Shown: positions 15,870 to 25,766 of the stretch, piece by piece | How the letters are laid out: every line of letters begins with the position of its first letter | Position numbering within the stretch: position 1 is the first letter of the stretch | Assembly (NCBI RefSeq): GCF_900107795.1 | Contig: NZ_FNRL01000008.1 | Span: 62,001 to 126,000, forward strand | Direction of reading: 5' to 3' | Length of the DNA stretch: 64,000 nt | From: Chitinophaga terrae (ex Kim and Jung 2007) | GTDB lineage: Bacteria; Bacteroidota; Bacteroidia; Chitinophagales; Chitinophagaceae | Program-made: the position numbers and the translations under genes | Notes under the pieces: generated by a model | Database searches by the model: none | Told to the model about the DNA's origin: nothing | The model's input: the letters and a program-made list of their open reading frames with translations, nothing else

Positions 15870-17330
15870 ATGAAGGTGTTTCCCGGCGTGCTACTGGCGT
15901 TGCTGTTTCCCGGTTATATTGCTGCCGCCCAACAATTGAGTAAATCTTCCCTCCTGGAGGATTTCAGCGTTTTTCAATCCGTTTTTGAACAGGCCAATGC
16001 GGGATTATATAAATATCACTCCAAACAGGAGGTGGATAGCGCTTTTGCGGCGGGCAGGCTGCAGATCAATGATCAGACAGGATACAGGGACTTTTACAAT
16101 ATTGTGTGGAAGATAGTTGATTTTACAGGAAGCTGTCATAACCAGCTGGATTACCCGGATGCGGTGGATAGCGTGTTAAACAGGAAGAAGATATTTTTCC
16201 CATTGCCATTAAGGTATTTAAGCGGGAAACTTTATACCGGTATGGCTTTGGGAAATATCCCTTTAGGGAAAGAAATTGTTTCAGTAAACGGAGTAGCGGC
16301 GCCTGAATTTGCGAAAGCGGTATCGAGGTATGTAAGCACCGACGGGCATAATGAAACCGGAAAATATGCCTTCCTGAAAACCAACTGGACGCCTGCTTAT
16401 ATTTACAGGGCATATGGAGAACAGGATTCTTTCCTGGTGGTGATCAAAGATAACGGGCTGCTTCGGAACGAAACGCTTGCTGCCGTAGCCTACAAGGAAT
16501 ATATTAAAAACTACAGGCAACGTTTCATTACAGAACAGGAAAAGAAAGGAAAAGAAGATTACATGTTCCGGTACCTGGACGATATAAAAACAGGAGTGCT
16601 GACTATAAACACCTTTGCGGTAGGCGGGCCTGAAAGTGAAGGGCATAAGCAATATGCAAAGTTCCTTGATTCGGTTTTTACCGTACTTCAAGAGCAAAAT
16701 GTTCCTGATCTTATAGTAGATGTACGGGAGAATGGGGGAGGCAATGATCCAAACGACCTGTTATTATATTCTTACCTGACCAGGCGCAGGTTCAGGGAAA
16801 ACACGGTTGCCTTTACCCTTTTTAACACCGTGCCATTGAAGGAGTATTATGTAGAAGAAGAGGAAGATGAAATAAAGGACCTGGAGAAGACATTGAAGGA
16901 AGAGAATAATATTGAGAGGAACGGTAAGTATTACCTGAACAAGCGTTTCAATAAAAAATGGCGCCCGAACCAAAAGGCGTTCAAAGGGCAGGTCTATTTA
17001 TTGGTTAGTCCGTTCGTCGCATCCGCGGGCTCGTTGTTTGCAAGCATGGTAAAAAGTGATAAACGCCCGGTAGTAATCGGGCAGGAAACGCTGGGCGGCT
17101 ATTACGGCCATACCGGCCATACGCCTGTTACCTATCGTTTGCCTCATACAGGGCTTTTACTTACGTTTTCTATTGTGGATCTCAGGCAGGATGTAAGGAA
17201 GTTGCGGGATGAAAAATGGGGTGATGGAATAATGCCTGACTATCCTGTAGAGCCAACAATTGAAGATGTGTTGAACGGAATTGACAGGGAGATGGAGTTG
17301 GCGAAGGAATTGATCAGGAAGAAGAAATAG
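15870..17330 (+). CDS. Exported S41-family peptidase
   Basis: 486 residues with a signal peptide ending near YIAAAQQ. The C-terminal half is the tail-specific protease fold: VLTINTFAVGG, LIVDVRENGGGNDPNDLL (substrate-binding strand) and VYLLVSPFVASAGSLFASMV, where the Ser of SAGS is the expected nucleophile, then GQETLGGYYGHTGHT. A charged insertion rich in Glu (EEEEDEIKDLEK) lies between. Acts outside the cytoplasm on unknown substrates. Own promoter; downstream is a 570-bp gap to susC. Confidence 0.88.
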   Translation: MKVFPGVLLALLFPGYIAAAQQLSKSSLLEDFSVFQSVFEQANAGLYKYHSKQEVDSAFAAGRLQINDQTGYRDFYNIVWKIVDFTGSCHNQLDYPDAVDSVLNRKKIFFPLPLRYLSGKLYTGMALGNIPLGKEIVSVNGVAAPEFAKAVSRYVSTDGHNETGKYAFLKTNWTPAYIYRAYGEQDSFLVVIKDNGLLRNETLAAVAYKEYIKNYRQRFITEQEKKGKEDYMFRYLDDIKTGVLTINTFAVGGPESEGHKQYAKFLDSVFTVLQEQNVPDLIVDVRENGGGNDPNDLLLYSYLTRRRFRENTVAFTLFNTVPLKEYYVEEEEDEIKDLEKTLKEENNIERNGKYYLNKRFNKKWRPNQKAFKGQVYLLVSPFVASAGSLFASMVKSDKRPVVIGQETLGGYYGHTGHTPVTYRLPHTGLLLTFSIVDLRQDVRKLRDEKWGDGIMPDYPVEPTIEDVLNGIDREMELAKELIRKKK

Positions 17331-17901
17331 CCTGTTGTTAAAGATAAAAATAAAGCCATAAGGCTTGCTGTTAACCCTGGTAATAGTCATGTGCCCTAAT
17401 CATTGTTTCGGCGGGCGCCGCCCTAATTTGTACACAAAAAAGCTCGCTTTCCTTAATAGCCTAAATCCTGTTTTTGTATACATTTATCTACCTGGTCTAT
17501 AGACATTTTCCTTACTGGTCCAATATTAATATTGAAAATCAATATATTATATTATTTATCGAGTGCTAAAAATAATTTTAAAGAAAAGTTTTAGTGTTTA
17601 CATAAAATAGATATATTTGTTTACATAATAGCAAAACCAAAATCAGCGTAATTCCATCGGACTAACTGAAAAACTATAAGGGCATCCGTACATTTTTTAA
17701 ATGCTGCTTTTTGAAAAGCCGGTTGTAAAACGGGCAGGGAATTTATTGGGGTAACTTTTTGAATCACATATAAATAAGTGCCTATGGCTTAAAATTGAAC
17801 AATTCAAGCGCTTTCGCAGTGCCTTTTATTAATGCCCATTAATGGGCGTTTATGCCATCAATCAAAATCAATATTTCTTCATCTTCTATTGTACTAAACG
17901 T
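17331..17901. other. Intergenic region before susC, AT-rich
   Basis: No gene seen. It holds an 11-bp direct repeat and a TATATTTG -7-like box (17612-17619), both listed apart, and a long AT-only stretch around 17520-17580. The susC frame is open back to 17842, so part may be coding if that start is used. Confidence 0.6.
17595..17628 (+). repeat. Direct repeat TGTTTACATAA, 23 bp apart, upstream of susC
   Basis: Two exact 11-bp copies (17595-17605, 17618-17628) on the same face of the helix; the second overlaps a TAnnTTTG-type box at 17612-17619. Suggests a regulator binding as a tandem dimer. Confidence 0.5.
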
Positions 17902-20900
17902 ATGGATTACAGAATTCATATTGAGAATGGCCTTCGCATTTCCAGACTTGCGAAAATGGCCGCAGTATGCTCGGTAATGGCCGGCGCCCTCGCCCTGCCA
18001 ACCGCCATTGCCCGCGCAGGTGTCATGTATTCCGGATCGCCGCTCTCCTATACCGTAATGAGCGTAAGCGGCATTGTAAAAGACGCAGCAGGTAATCCAA
18101 TGCCTGGCGTAGTAGTAGCCGTTGCCGGCACTACGCAAGCTGTTATAACAGATGAACAGGGACGTTATCATTTCAACCAGGTACCGGATGGCGCTAAACT
18201 GGTATTTAAAATGATAGGGTATGAAACGCTTGAACGGCCTGCCGACAAAAACGTGATCAACGTTACCTTGAAGCAGGATGTAAAAACACTGAACGAAGTA
18301 GTGGTGAAAGATGGCTACCGCGTCACCACAGTAGCCGCCAGTACCAGCTCTATCAGCACCGTTGGCGGACGCGTATTGGAAAACAAGCCATACGCGAACT
18401 TCGCGCAAACATTACAGGGGCAGGTAGCTGGTCTTACAGCGCCTTTAACCAGCGGCCAACCCGGCGCCAATGTGGATATCCGTATCCGCGGCCTGGGTTC
18501 TTTATCCCTCTCTTCCAGCCCGCTCATCGTCATAGACGGCATGATCGTAAACTCGGGGCAGTTAGGCTATAACACCACTACTGCCAATGCGCTTTCAGGA
18601 TTGAACCAGAATGACATTGAAAGCATTGATGTACTGAAAGATGCCGCTGCTACTGCGTTATACGGTTCCAGGGGAAGCGCCGGCGTAATTATTATCACTA
18701 CCAAACGTGGTAAAGCCGGCAGAACCCAGGTACGGGTCGATGCGGAAACCGGCGTTTCCAGCCAGCTCCCGCCTCCTGATGCAGGCAAACCCCTCAACGG
18801 CGCCCAGTACGCGGAACTGTTGCGCGAAGGTTTGCTGAACGGCGGTTCCACTCCTGCGCAGGTAGATGCGATCGCCGAATCTTATGGTATTAACAGCGGG
18901 AAATCCAACGACTGGTACGACCTTATCACCCGTACCGGCACTCAACAACAATACAATGTGAGCTTCAACGGCGGTACAGATAAAACAAAGATCTTCGGAT
19001 CTGCCGGTTATTTCAACCAGGAAGCCACTACCATCGGCGCTGATCTGAAAAGGTTCTCCGGCCTTTTTAACTTCGATCACCAGTTGAATAAACGCATGGT
19101 GCTCAGCGCAGGGATCAATGTGTCGAATGTGGGGCAAAATACGCCCGCCAGCACACAATACTCTTCCAACCCAACCTGGGCTGCCCGCGCATTGCGTCCT
19201 TTCCAGCTGGCATATAACGACGACGGTACCATCAACAACAAAACAAAAGGCGACACCAATTTCCCCGGTATCTATAATCCTTTATGGATAGCGGCAAACG
19301 ATAAAAAGTACCTTTCAGAAACACGTGTACTCGGTAACGTGAAACTGAAGTGGAACATATGGGATAAACTGAACTATACTTCCTACTTCAGCGCCGACTA
19401 CAACACCCTGGAAGAAACTTCCTTCTTCAATGCAATAATGGGAGAATACGCCGGATTGAACGGACGAAGCAAAAACTACTATGTAAGATATTTCAACTGG
19501 CTATCCCGTAACCAACTCGATTACCGTTATGATATTGCGGGCGTCGACAACTTTTACGTGAACGCTGCTGTCGGTTACGAAGCGCAACGCTCCAAGGAAT
19601 ACCTGCTGGCTGCAGATGGGGGCGGATTCCCAGCGGCTCATGAAAGCCTGACGGCATTGACCAATGCCGCCAACCCGCTTGGCACCTATGGCCAATACAG
19701 CAATTATTCTTTCGTAACAGTATATGGATTGGCGGATGTAAACTACCGCAACAAATTTGCCATCAATACTTCTGTACGCCGTGACGGTTCTTCCCGTTTT
19801 GCATCCAATAACAAATACGCCAACTTCTTCTCTGTTGGCGGCACCTGGAACGTGCACGAAGAAGCCTTCTTCCGGAAACAACATATTATGTCGTTCCTGA
19901 AACTCCGTTCTTCTTATGGTACTACCGGCAACGCCAACCTGAGCAACTATGCATGGGTGCCACAGGCCAGCTACGGCGCCGCTTACGGCTATGCAGGATT
20001 GAACGGGCAACAGTACAACGCTATCGGGAACATTGATCTGCGCTGGGAAACAGCCAAAAAGTTTGACGCCGGTATCGATATCGGTTTTGCCGAAGATCGT
20101 TTTATGCTGACAGTAGATTATTACCGCAATAATATAGATGGCTTGATCCGCTCTATCCCTACTTCCTATACCACCGGTTTTTCTGCTGTAAGCCAGAACA
20201 TCGGCGCAATGGTGAATAAAGGCTGGGAGTTTACAGTGAAAGGGGATGTAGTGAGGTATAAAGATTTTAACTGGTATACCAACTTTAACCTGGCGATGAA
20301 CCGCAACGCCATCACGAAGCTGCCAGACAATACGCCTGTTCAGAACGGGCAATTCTACCTGAAAGAAGGGTATAGCTTTAACACTTATTACATGAAGGAG
20401 TACGCAGGTGTAGATCCTGAAAACGGTGATCCGTTATACTATGTGGATGGAACGCATGCTTCCAAAACAAATAAGTATGCGGATGCACAATTTGTAGTAT
20501 TGGATCGTCAATCCCTTCCTAAATATACTGGCGGCTTTAACAACACCTTCTCCTACAAAGGCATCAGCCTCTCTGTAGACTTTACCTATAACCTGGGCTA
20601 CTGGGTTTACAGCGCTTCCGACGTGTATTTCACCAACGGTTCCAACTATATCTACAACAAGTATAAATACATCTATGATAATCGTTGGACCACGCCGGGG
20701 CAGCAAACTTATGTACCTAAATACACAACGAAATCTGATAACTCTGTCAGCACTTACCGCCTGTACAAAGGAGATCATATACGGTTGAAGAATATCACAG
20801 TAGGGTACGACTTCAAGAACATAGGGCTGGTTCGCCAACTGGGCATTAATAAACTTTACCTGTATGGACGCGCCACAAACCTGCATACCTGGACCTACGA

Positions 20901-21003
20901 TAACCGTCTGCCATTTGATCCGGAAGTCAACTATTCCGGTTACGATAACCAGGGTATGCTGCAATTCAGGACATATACTGTAGGTCTTAATGTTGGATTC
21001 TAA
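17902..21003 (+). CDS. susC-like: SusC/RagA-type TonB-linked outer-membrane importer
   Basis: About 1033 residues from the Met at 17902 (an in-frame Met at 17842 adds 20 residues before the signal region). Signal-like helix (AAVCSVMAGALALPTAIARA), carboxypeptidase-like regulatory domain (VSGIVKDAAGNPMPGVVV, then a TonB-box-like LNEVVV), plug domain (VDIRIRGLGSLSLSSSPLIV; ESIDVLKDAAATALYGSRG), and a 22-strand barrel to a terminal aromatic residue (GLNVGF). With the SusD partner 12 bp downstream it imports a glycan or other large ligand, which the sequence does not reveal. No CAZyme gene is adjacent. Confidence 0.94.
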   Translation: MDYRIHIENGLRISRLAKMAAVCSVMAGALALPTAIARAGVMYSGSPLSYTVMSVSGIVKDAAGNPMPGVVVAVAGTTQAVITDEQGRYHFNQVPDGAKLVFKMIGYETLERPADKNVINVTLKQDVKTLNEVVVKDGYRVTTVAASTSSISTVGGRVLENKPYANFAQTLQGQVAGLTAPLTSGQPGANVDIRIRGLGSLSLSSSPLIVIDGMIVNSGQLGYNTTTANALSGLNQNDIESIDVLKDAAATALYGSRGSAGVIIITTKRGKAGRTQVRVDAETGVSSQLPPPDAGKPLNGAQYAELLREGLLNGGSTPAQVDAIAESYGINSGKSNDWYDLITRTGTQQQYNVSFNGGTDKTKIFGSAGYFNQEATTIGADLKRFSGLFNFDHQLNKRMVLSAGINVSNVGQNTPASTQYSSNPTWAARALRPFQLAYNDDGTINNKTKGDTNFPGIYNPLWIAANDKKYLSETRVLGNVKLKWNIWDKLNYTSYFSADYNTLEETSFFNAIMGEYAGLNGRSKNYYVRYFNWLSRNQLDYRYDIAGVDNFYVNAAVGYEAQRSKEYLLAADGGGFPAAHESLTALTNAANPLGTYGQYSNYSFVTVYGLADVNYRNKFAINTSVRRDGSSRFASNNKYANFFSVGGTWNVHEEAFFRKQHIMSFLKLRSSYGTTGNANLSNYAWVPQASYGAAYGYAGLNGQQYNAIGNIDLRWETAKKFDAGIDIGFAEDRFMLTVDYYRNNIDGLIRSIPTSYTTGFSAVSQNIGAMVNKGWEFTVKGDVVRYKDFNWYTNFNLAMNRNAITKLPDNTPVQNGQFYLKEGYSFNTYYMKEYAGVDPENGDPLYYVDGTHASKTNKYADAQFVVLDRQSLPKYTGGFNNTFSYKGISLSVDFTYNLGYWVYSASDVYFTNGSNYIYNKYKYIYDNRWTTPGQQTYVPKYTTKSDNSVSTYRLYKGDHIRLKNITVGYDFKNIGLVRQLGINKLYLYGRATNLHTWTYDNRLPFDPEVNYSGYDNQGMLQFRTYTVGLNVGF

Positions 21004-21015
21004 AAACTGCGACTC

Positions 21016-22455
21016 ATGAAAAGAACAAAAGCATATATATCCGGTCTGCTGCTGGCGGCTGCAATGGCCACATCATGCGGTAAAGATTTTCTGAATGAAG
21101 AACCTTCTGTAGGGGTTTCTGTACAAAGCGCCATACTTACGGAAAGCAACATGGCAGAAGCATTGGCAGGAACTTACCGGATACTCGACAACTATTTCCT
21201 CTTTGGCCGTAATGCGCTGGTATGGGGCGATCTGCTGGCAGATAATACCTATATGAGCGTTTCCAACTCCGGCCGTCTTCTGATGTGGAATAACTACACC
21301 TGGGTTGGCAACAATGCCGAGAACCTGCAGATGTGGTCGCAGAGCTATTACGCCATCCTGCAGGCCAACCGCATCCTGGCTTCCACTTTGCCTGAAACTG
21401 CCAACGTAAATCAACTGAAAGGAGAAGCTTACGCCTTGCGGGCTTTATTATACCTGAACCTGGTGAACTTCTATGCCAAACCTGCAACGGTATATCCTGA
21501 TGCCGACGGCGTTCCTGTAGTTACTGTGCCTACCAACATCGGCGGCGCACTGATCAAACCTGCAAGGTCGAAGGTTTCGGCGGTTTACGACCAGATCATT
21601 TCCGACCTGGATAAGGCATTCGCCATCATGCCTGAAACAACTACTGCTATTCATGCGGCTAATACCAATTTTATTTCCAGGTATGCGGTAAAAGCTATCC
21701 AGGCAAGGGCGTATCTCTACCGCGGCGACTATGCAAAAGCTAAAGATGCCGCCCTGCTGGTTGTTGAAAAAGGAGGATATTCGCTTGCTGCCAACCAGGC
21801 TGCGTTTAATACTTATTGGGGATCGAATGCCGCCCGTACAGATAAACTGGAAACCATCTTTGAACTGAACAACTCCGCTTCCGCCAATAACGGTGTTGAA
21901 GGTATCGACTGGTTGTATTCCCGCGCCAACCTGGGAGATGTTCTTGTAACGGATGATACCTATGCGCTTTATTCAGCCACCGATATGCGCCGCGACCTGA
22001 TTGTGCAGGCAGACAGGGGCGCCAACAACGTGAACTATATCAACAAGTACCAGAACACTTCCAATGCAGATCGTGATGAGATCAAGTTGCTGAGATATGC
22101 AGAAGTATTGCTGACATTGGCCGAATCATACTACCGGTTAAATGATGAAGGGAATGCAAGACTGTATCTCAATATGGTAGCACAAAAAAGAGATCCTTCC
22201 CTGGCGGCTTATAACCAGACAGGTACTGCGTTGCTGAATATCATCCTTACAGAACGGCGGAAGGAATTAGCGTTTGAAGGATTGAGGTTCTTCGACCTGA
22301 AAAGGTTAAATGTGGATTTTACCCGCCAGAACATGGGGGCCAAAGCATATTCGTTCTATGAAACTGTGAAAGTGACGGACGACCGCCGCCAGCTTCCGAT
22401 CCCTGAACTGGAAATCGCGGCTAATCCAAGTGTGACGCCTAACCCGGGGTATTAA
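21016..22455 (+). CDS. susD-like: SusD/RagB-type surface nutrient-binding lipoprotein
   Basis: 479 residues; lipobox near AMATSC (Cys21). TPR-like helical core (GEAYALRALLYLNLVNFYAKP at about 136-156, RYAVKAIQARAYLYRGDYAKA) and the SusD C-terminal block (LLRYAEVLLTLAESYYRLND, ILTERRKELAFEGLRFFDLKR, then RRQLPIPELEIAANPSVTPN). It caps the SusC barrel and delivers ligand. Ends before a strong terminator, so susC-susD is a two-gene unit. Confidence 0.94.
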   Translation: MKRTKAYISGLLLAAAMATSCGKDFLNEEPSVGVSVQSAILTESNMAEALAGTYRILDNYFLFGRNALVWGDLLADNTYMSVSNSGRLLMWNNYTWVGNNAENLQMWSQSYYAILQANRILASTLPETANVNQLKGEAYALRALLYLNLVNFYAKPATVYPDADGVPVVTVPTNIGGALIKPARSKVSAVYDQIISDLDKAFAIMPETTTAIHAANTNFISRYAVKAIQARAYLYRGDYAKAKDAALLVVEKGGYSLAANQAAFNTYWGSNAARTDKLETIFELNNSASANNGVEGIDWLYSRANLGDVLVTDDTYALYSATDMRRDLIVQADRGANNVNYINKYQNTSNADRDEIKLLRYAEVLLTLAESYYRLNDEGNARLYLNMVAQKRDPSLAAYNQTGTALLNIILTERRKELAFEGLRFFDLKRLNVDFTRQNMGAKAYSFYETVKVTDDRRQLPIPELEIAANPSVTPNPGY

Positions 22456-22482
22456 TATTTTTATTTTTTTTGTCTTACTATG

Positions 22483-22521
22483 CCAATTCCTCCCTGTTTT
22501 GCAGGGAGGAATTGGTTTTTT
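22483..22521 (+). terminator. Rho-independent terminator after susD
   Basis: Perfect 14-bp stem (22483-22496, 22502-22515) with a 5-nt loop and a T6 tract. Confidence 0.88.
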
Positions 22522-22532
22522 ATGAAGAACTG

Positions 22533-24332
22533 TTAATAATGGCCCAACCTTACGTTATTCGCAATAAACCTGTAAGCCCTGGAACCTATAACATCCGGAT
22601 GGTTCTCATCCATTCCCTTGCTGATCAGTAATGTTACCCAGTCCTGTACGATCTCAGCCTGTTGCTCAGGATTGTAATCAGTGAACGGTATATGATCAGG
22701 CAGGCTTTGGTCGTAATGATACTGGCCGCCTTCCAGGAACTGTTTCACCTGTATCCAGGATGTTTTGTTGGAGTAGGTAAGATGGCCCCAGGCATGGCAT
22801 TGAGCCACATGGGTCATTTCGTGCATGAACAGCGCCGCGCTGGACAATGGGTTCTGGTAAAGATTCTTACCCATGTTCATAATGATCCGTCCATCTGCAT
22901 CGGGGAATACGAATTTTGCGCCGCCCATACCTGAAGAGTCGCTGATCTTGATAATGTCTTTTGGCGGCAGTTTTCCTTTGAATACATGATTGTTGGCGTA
23001 GTCATATTCTGCCTGGGTAATATCCCGGGTGTTAGATCCCAGGTCGGCCAGCGTACCGGCAATTACCGCGTACATAATGCCTTCCGGTCCGCGAAGCCAT
23101 AACATGCCGTTAATGACCCTGGCTCCGGGTATAAGACTGCCGGTAGAGAAGAGGGAAATTAATTCTGTTCCTACAACCAGTACAGGCATGAAAGGTCCCA
23201 GTATGGTACCAACATTCATGTTGATGATAAATTTTATCAATCCTTCTGCATAACTCTGTATGGTGCCTTTATATTGTGTGGCCGTCTGGAGAATGGCGTT
23301 GTCTTTGAAGTCGTCGAAGTATGCTGCAACAGCAGGATATTGATGTTCTTCCTCGTAGGTTTTATACTTTGTTCCGAAATAGCTGCCGGCAACGGAACCT
23401 GATTTCTGGTAGGCCAGTTTCATAGTATGACCGCCTATGATAGCGCTGATTCCGAACTTATAATCCTGTATGCCACTTTTCCTGGCGGTAGTTACAAACT
23501 TCACACGGCCATCCCTGTGCATGGTGATAACGATGTTGGCGCTGAAACCTCCGCCAAAGATATCGCCATCGTATGGCACTTCCCTGGTGAAACGGATGGT
23601 ATCATTATCCAGGTATTCCAGTTCCTGGGTTTTGGTGCTCCAGAGCAGGTGTCCATCTGCCCTGAAGAGACATAGATTGCCTCCATCCTGCAGTTCCAGG
23701 TATGCGCCGGGGTTGCCGGCAGTATTGGAAGCCCATTTAGGGTTGGCGTAGTTATCGTAGATCACGAAGTTGCCGTCCTGCTGCATTTTTGCAAAGCGGC
23801 ATCCCTTGTTGTAAGTGTTAGGACTCCAAAGAACACGGCGGTCGTTGGAGTAAAGTACCAGGTTGCCGTCTGCCTGGAAAGTGAGGTTATACCTGCCTCT
23901 TGGCGATACCAGTTGTGTTTCGTGGCCCAGCCCCTGTTCGGCGTACAGGCGGTTGCCGCCTCCCTGGTTATAGGAAGGAAGAGGTTTCAACAGGTCGGTA
24001 GCGGTATCCCACAGCCATTGCCCCTGGTTATTGTATACTACGCCGTTGCCATCATCCTGGAGGATGAAGTAGGCGCCGGGATTTCCCCAGGTGCCGGAAT
24101 CCCAGTAGGGATGTCCTCCTTCGTTATACACTACCAGGTTGCCGTCTTCCTGCATCACGATATGTGTTGCATCCGTGCCATCGGAAGAGCTGCCCCAGGG
24201 CGAGCGGCCATCAAAAAGATATAATACGGCGTTGCCGTCGTGCTGCATGATAAAAGAAGCCCTTCCGTCGTTGGAATAGAGGCTTTGACCGCGGTACAAT
24301 GCCTGACCGGGTACTAAAACATTACTTGACAT
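22533..24332 (-). CDS. Double GNA-type lectin fused to an HExxH metallopeptidase-like domain
   Basis: 599 residues without a signal peptide. Residues 1-230 hold six QxDxNxVxY mannose-binding repeats of the bulb-lectin type (MQHDGNAVLY, MQEDGNLVVY, LQDDGNGVVY, FQADGNLVLY, MQQDGNFVIY, LQDGGNLCLF) in two domains, the last degenerate. A beta-rich linker (about 235-300) and a hydrophobic/Gly-rich segment (about 370-420) follow. The C-terminal domain contains LFMHEMTHVAQCHAWG (HExxH zinc site) and, 50 residues on, EQQAEIVQDW with a possible third ligand. Architecture suggests glycan-targeted proteolysis or an effector; no immunity or secretion gene is adjacent. Function is inferred. Confidence 0.82.
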   Translation of the reverse strand: MSSNVLVPGQALYRGQSLYSNDGRASFIMQHDGNAVLYLFDGRSPWGSSSDGTDATHIVMQEDGNLVVYNEGGHPYWDSGTWGNPGAYFILQDDGNGVVYNNQGQWLWDTATDLLKPLPSYNQGGGNRLYAEQGLGHETQLVSPRGRYNLTFQADGNLVLYSNDRRVLWSPNTYNKGCRFAKMQQDGNFVIYDNYANPKWASNTAGNPGAYLELQDGGNLCLFRADGHLLWSTKTQELEYLDNDTIRFTREVPYDGDIFGGGFSANIVITMHRDGRVKFVTTARKSGIQDYKFGISAIIGGHTMKLAYQKSGSVAGSYFGTKYKTYEEEHQYPAVAAYFDDFKDNAILQTATQYKGTIQSYAEGLIKFIINMNVGTILGPFMPVLVVGTELISLFSTGSLIPGARVINGMLWLRGPEGIMYAVIAGTLADLGSNTRDITQAEYDYANNHVFKGKLPPKDIIKISDSSGMGGAKFVFPDADGRIIMNMGKNLYQNPLSSAALFMHEMTHVAQCHAWGHLTYSNKTSWIQVKQFLEGGQYHYDQSLPDHIPFTDYNPEQQAEIVQDWVTLLISKGMDENHPDVIGSRAYRFIANNVRLGHY

Positions 24333-24361
24333 GTGTTATTTATTTTGGGATTAAAAGCATG

Positions 24362-24389
24362 CTGGCAGCTGCTACAGTTTAGCTGCCAG
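24362..24389 (-). terminator. Hairpin after the rhodanese operon
   Basis: Arms CTGGCAGCT / AGCTGCCAG with a 10-nt loop, between the rhodanese stop and the lectin gene start. On the minus strand it is followed by CATGCTTTTAAT, a weak T-tract. Confidence 0.5.
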
Positions 24390-24506
24390 TGTCATTTTGC
24401 AGGGTTATTGCAAACAACATCGCAAAAATAAGTAGCTGTTTAGTTTTATCGCTACGGAAAAAATTTAAGAGGGAAAACACGTAGATTTCTAAGTAGTACT
24501 ACTAAG

Positions 24507-24872
24507 TTATTTTTTATGGTTGCTGAGGTATGCCTGGAAATCGCTCCATGCTCCGCCATTATAGACTTTTTTAAACCCTCTTTCTTTTAACAGCTTTTCT
24601 GCCTTTACGCTACGTAGGCCGTGGGAACAAACGGTTATATAGGTTTTGGAAGTATCCAGTTCAACATACCGCTGGCGGATCTCACCCAATGAAATGTTGA
24701 CCGCCCCTTCTATATGCCCCGTCTTGAATTCGGATGCTGTTCTTACATCCAGTATGATCGCTCCTTCTGTTACCAGTTTGTCGAGTCCTTTGTCTAAAGT
24801 ATAGAACCTGTAAACCCGGTACCCGATATATACCAGGAGCAGCAGGCCGGCAATGATCATCCATCTTTTCAT
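24507..24872 (-). CDS. Membrane-anchored rhodanese-like protein
   Basis: 121 residues: N-terminal membrane helix (about 5-20), then a single rhodanese domain with AIILDVRTASEFKTGHIEGA and the active loop VCSHGLRS, whose Cys would carry a persulfide. Moves sulfane sulfur or acts as a redox partner at the membrane. Its start overlaps the DUF3817 gene by 4 bases. Last gene of a three-gene operon probably under the TetR regulator. Confidence 0.88.
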   Translation of the reverse strand: MKRWMIIAGLLLLVYIGYRVYRFYTLDKGLDKLVTEGAIILDVRTASEFKTGHIEGAVNISLGEIRQRYVELDTSKTYITVCSHGLRSVKAEKLLKERGFKKVYNGGAWSDFQAYLSNHKK

Positions 24873-25171
24873 ATCTTACTCAATATTTTTTTATCTATAT
24901 AAAAAGTACCAAAAGGAATAAAGCAGGCAAGGATCACTTTCCAGGTAGTGTCTTTAAACTTCCATTTATACTCTACACCCACGCTGATGGTATTGAATAT
25001 GAAAAGAAGGAATAACAGGCCGTGAATGGGGCCCATTAATTTTGTCAGACCCGGTAAACCGGATGCATACTTCAAAGGCACTGCAATGAATAAAAGTATA
25101 AGAAGCGAAATACCTTCCAGGTAGCTGATGATGCGCAGTCGCCCGATGGGCGTGGTAAATAACGATTTCAT
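24869..25171 (-). CDS. DUF3817 membrane protein
   Basis: 100 residues with three predicted helices. Start IGRLRIISYLEGISLLILLF and MGPIHGLLFLLFI are the family's typical blocks. Function unknown. It starts 3 bp after the preceding membrane protein gene and overlaps the rhodanese gene by 4 bases. Confidence 0.82.
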   Translation of the reverse strand: MKSLFTTPIGRLRIISYLEGISLLILLFIAVPLKYASGLPGLTKLMGPIHGLLFLLFIFNTISVGVEYKWKFKDTTWKVILACFIPFGTFYIDKKILSKI

Positions 25172-25174
25172 AAA

Positions 25175-25633
25175 TTATCTGAAATAAGGTCTGTTAGCAA
25201 AAGGTGAAAACGGCCACGGTATGGCCAGGAAGATGATAAGTAAAGCAATGGCATACCAGGTAAGCATGGTCTTAAACCGTTCCCGGCCGGTCGCTTTTCG
25301 TTTAGCCATAGCCGAACCGATGGTAATAACGATAATGGCGGTGAACATCAACAGGCTATGTATCAACCCAAAAAACAACAGGTCGAACGTTTCTTTTGCG
25401 GTGCTGAAGTTCTTCCAGAAATACTTGATGACCGGGCTTTGCGAATAGAGCGCCATGCCTGCCAGGAGCTGGATATGCGCTATGGTAGCCGTCCAGTGCC
25501 TTATTGCATTATCGCTTTTGGTAAAAACGGCATTCCTGAAATAACCTTTACCTGCCCTGTAGATGGCGATAAGCAAACTTATTAATACCAGCCAGCGAAG
25601 AGTAGAATGAAGAAAAGTTAGCGACTGGTACAT
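25175..25633 (-). CDS. Four-helix membrane protein, cytochrome B-like in name
   Basis: 152 residues, four helices, with an early HSTLRWLVL motif and further His residues (HWTATIAHIQLLAGM, FGLIHSLLMF) inside or near helices that could hold heme. Related Bacteroidota proteins are often labelled cytochrome B, without proof known to me. First gene of the operon, downstream of a palindrome that may be the TetR operator. Confidence 0.72.
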   Translation of the reverse strand: MYQSLTFLHSTLRWLVLISLLIAIYRAGKGYFRNAVFTKSDNAIRHWTATIAHIQLLAGMALYSQSPVIKYFWKNFSTAKETFDLLFFGLIHSLLMFTAIIVITIGSAMAKRKATGRERFKTMLTWYAIALLIIFLAIPWPFSPFANRPYFR

Positions 25634-25766
25634 GTTACAAAACGTTTTTTGTTATTTCCTCTGCCGGCCATAAAAAGCAAAATATCTCCCGCAGCGCCCG
25701 GGGCGCCGGTTGGCGTAAAATGCATATCCATCTCTGTGAATTTTTTGTCGCGGTAAAGGTATAGAA

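Noticed and set aside
19501..20352. 283-codon minus-strand ORF inside susC
   Set aside because: Antisense to the SusC barrel; no signal, domain or promoter of its own.
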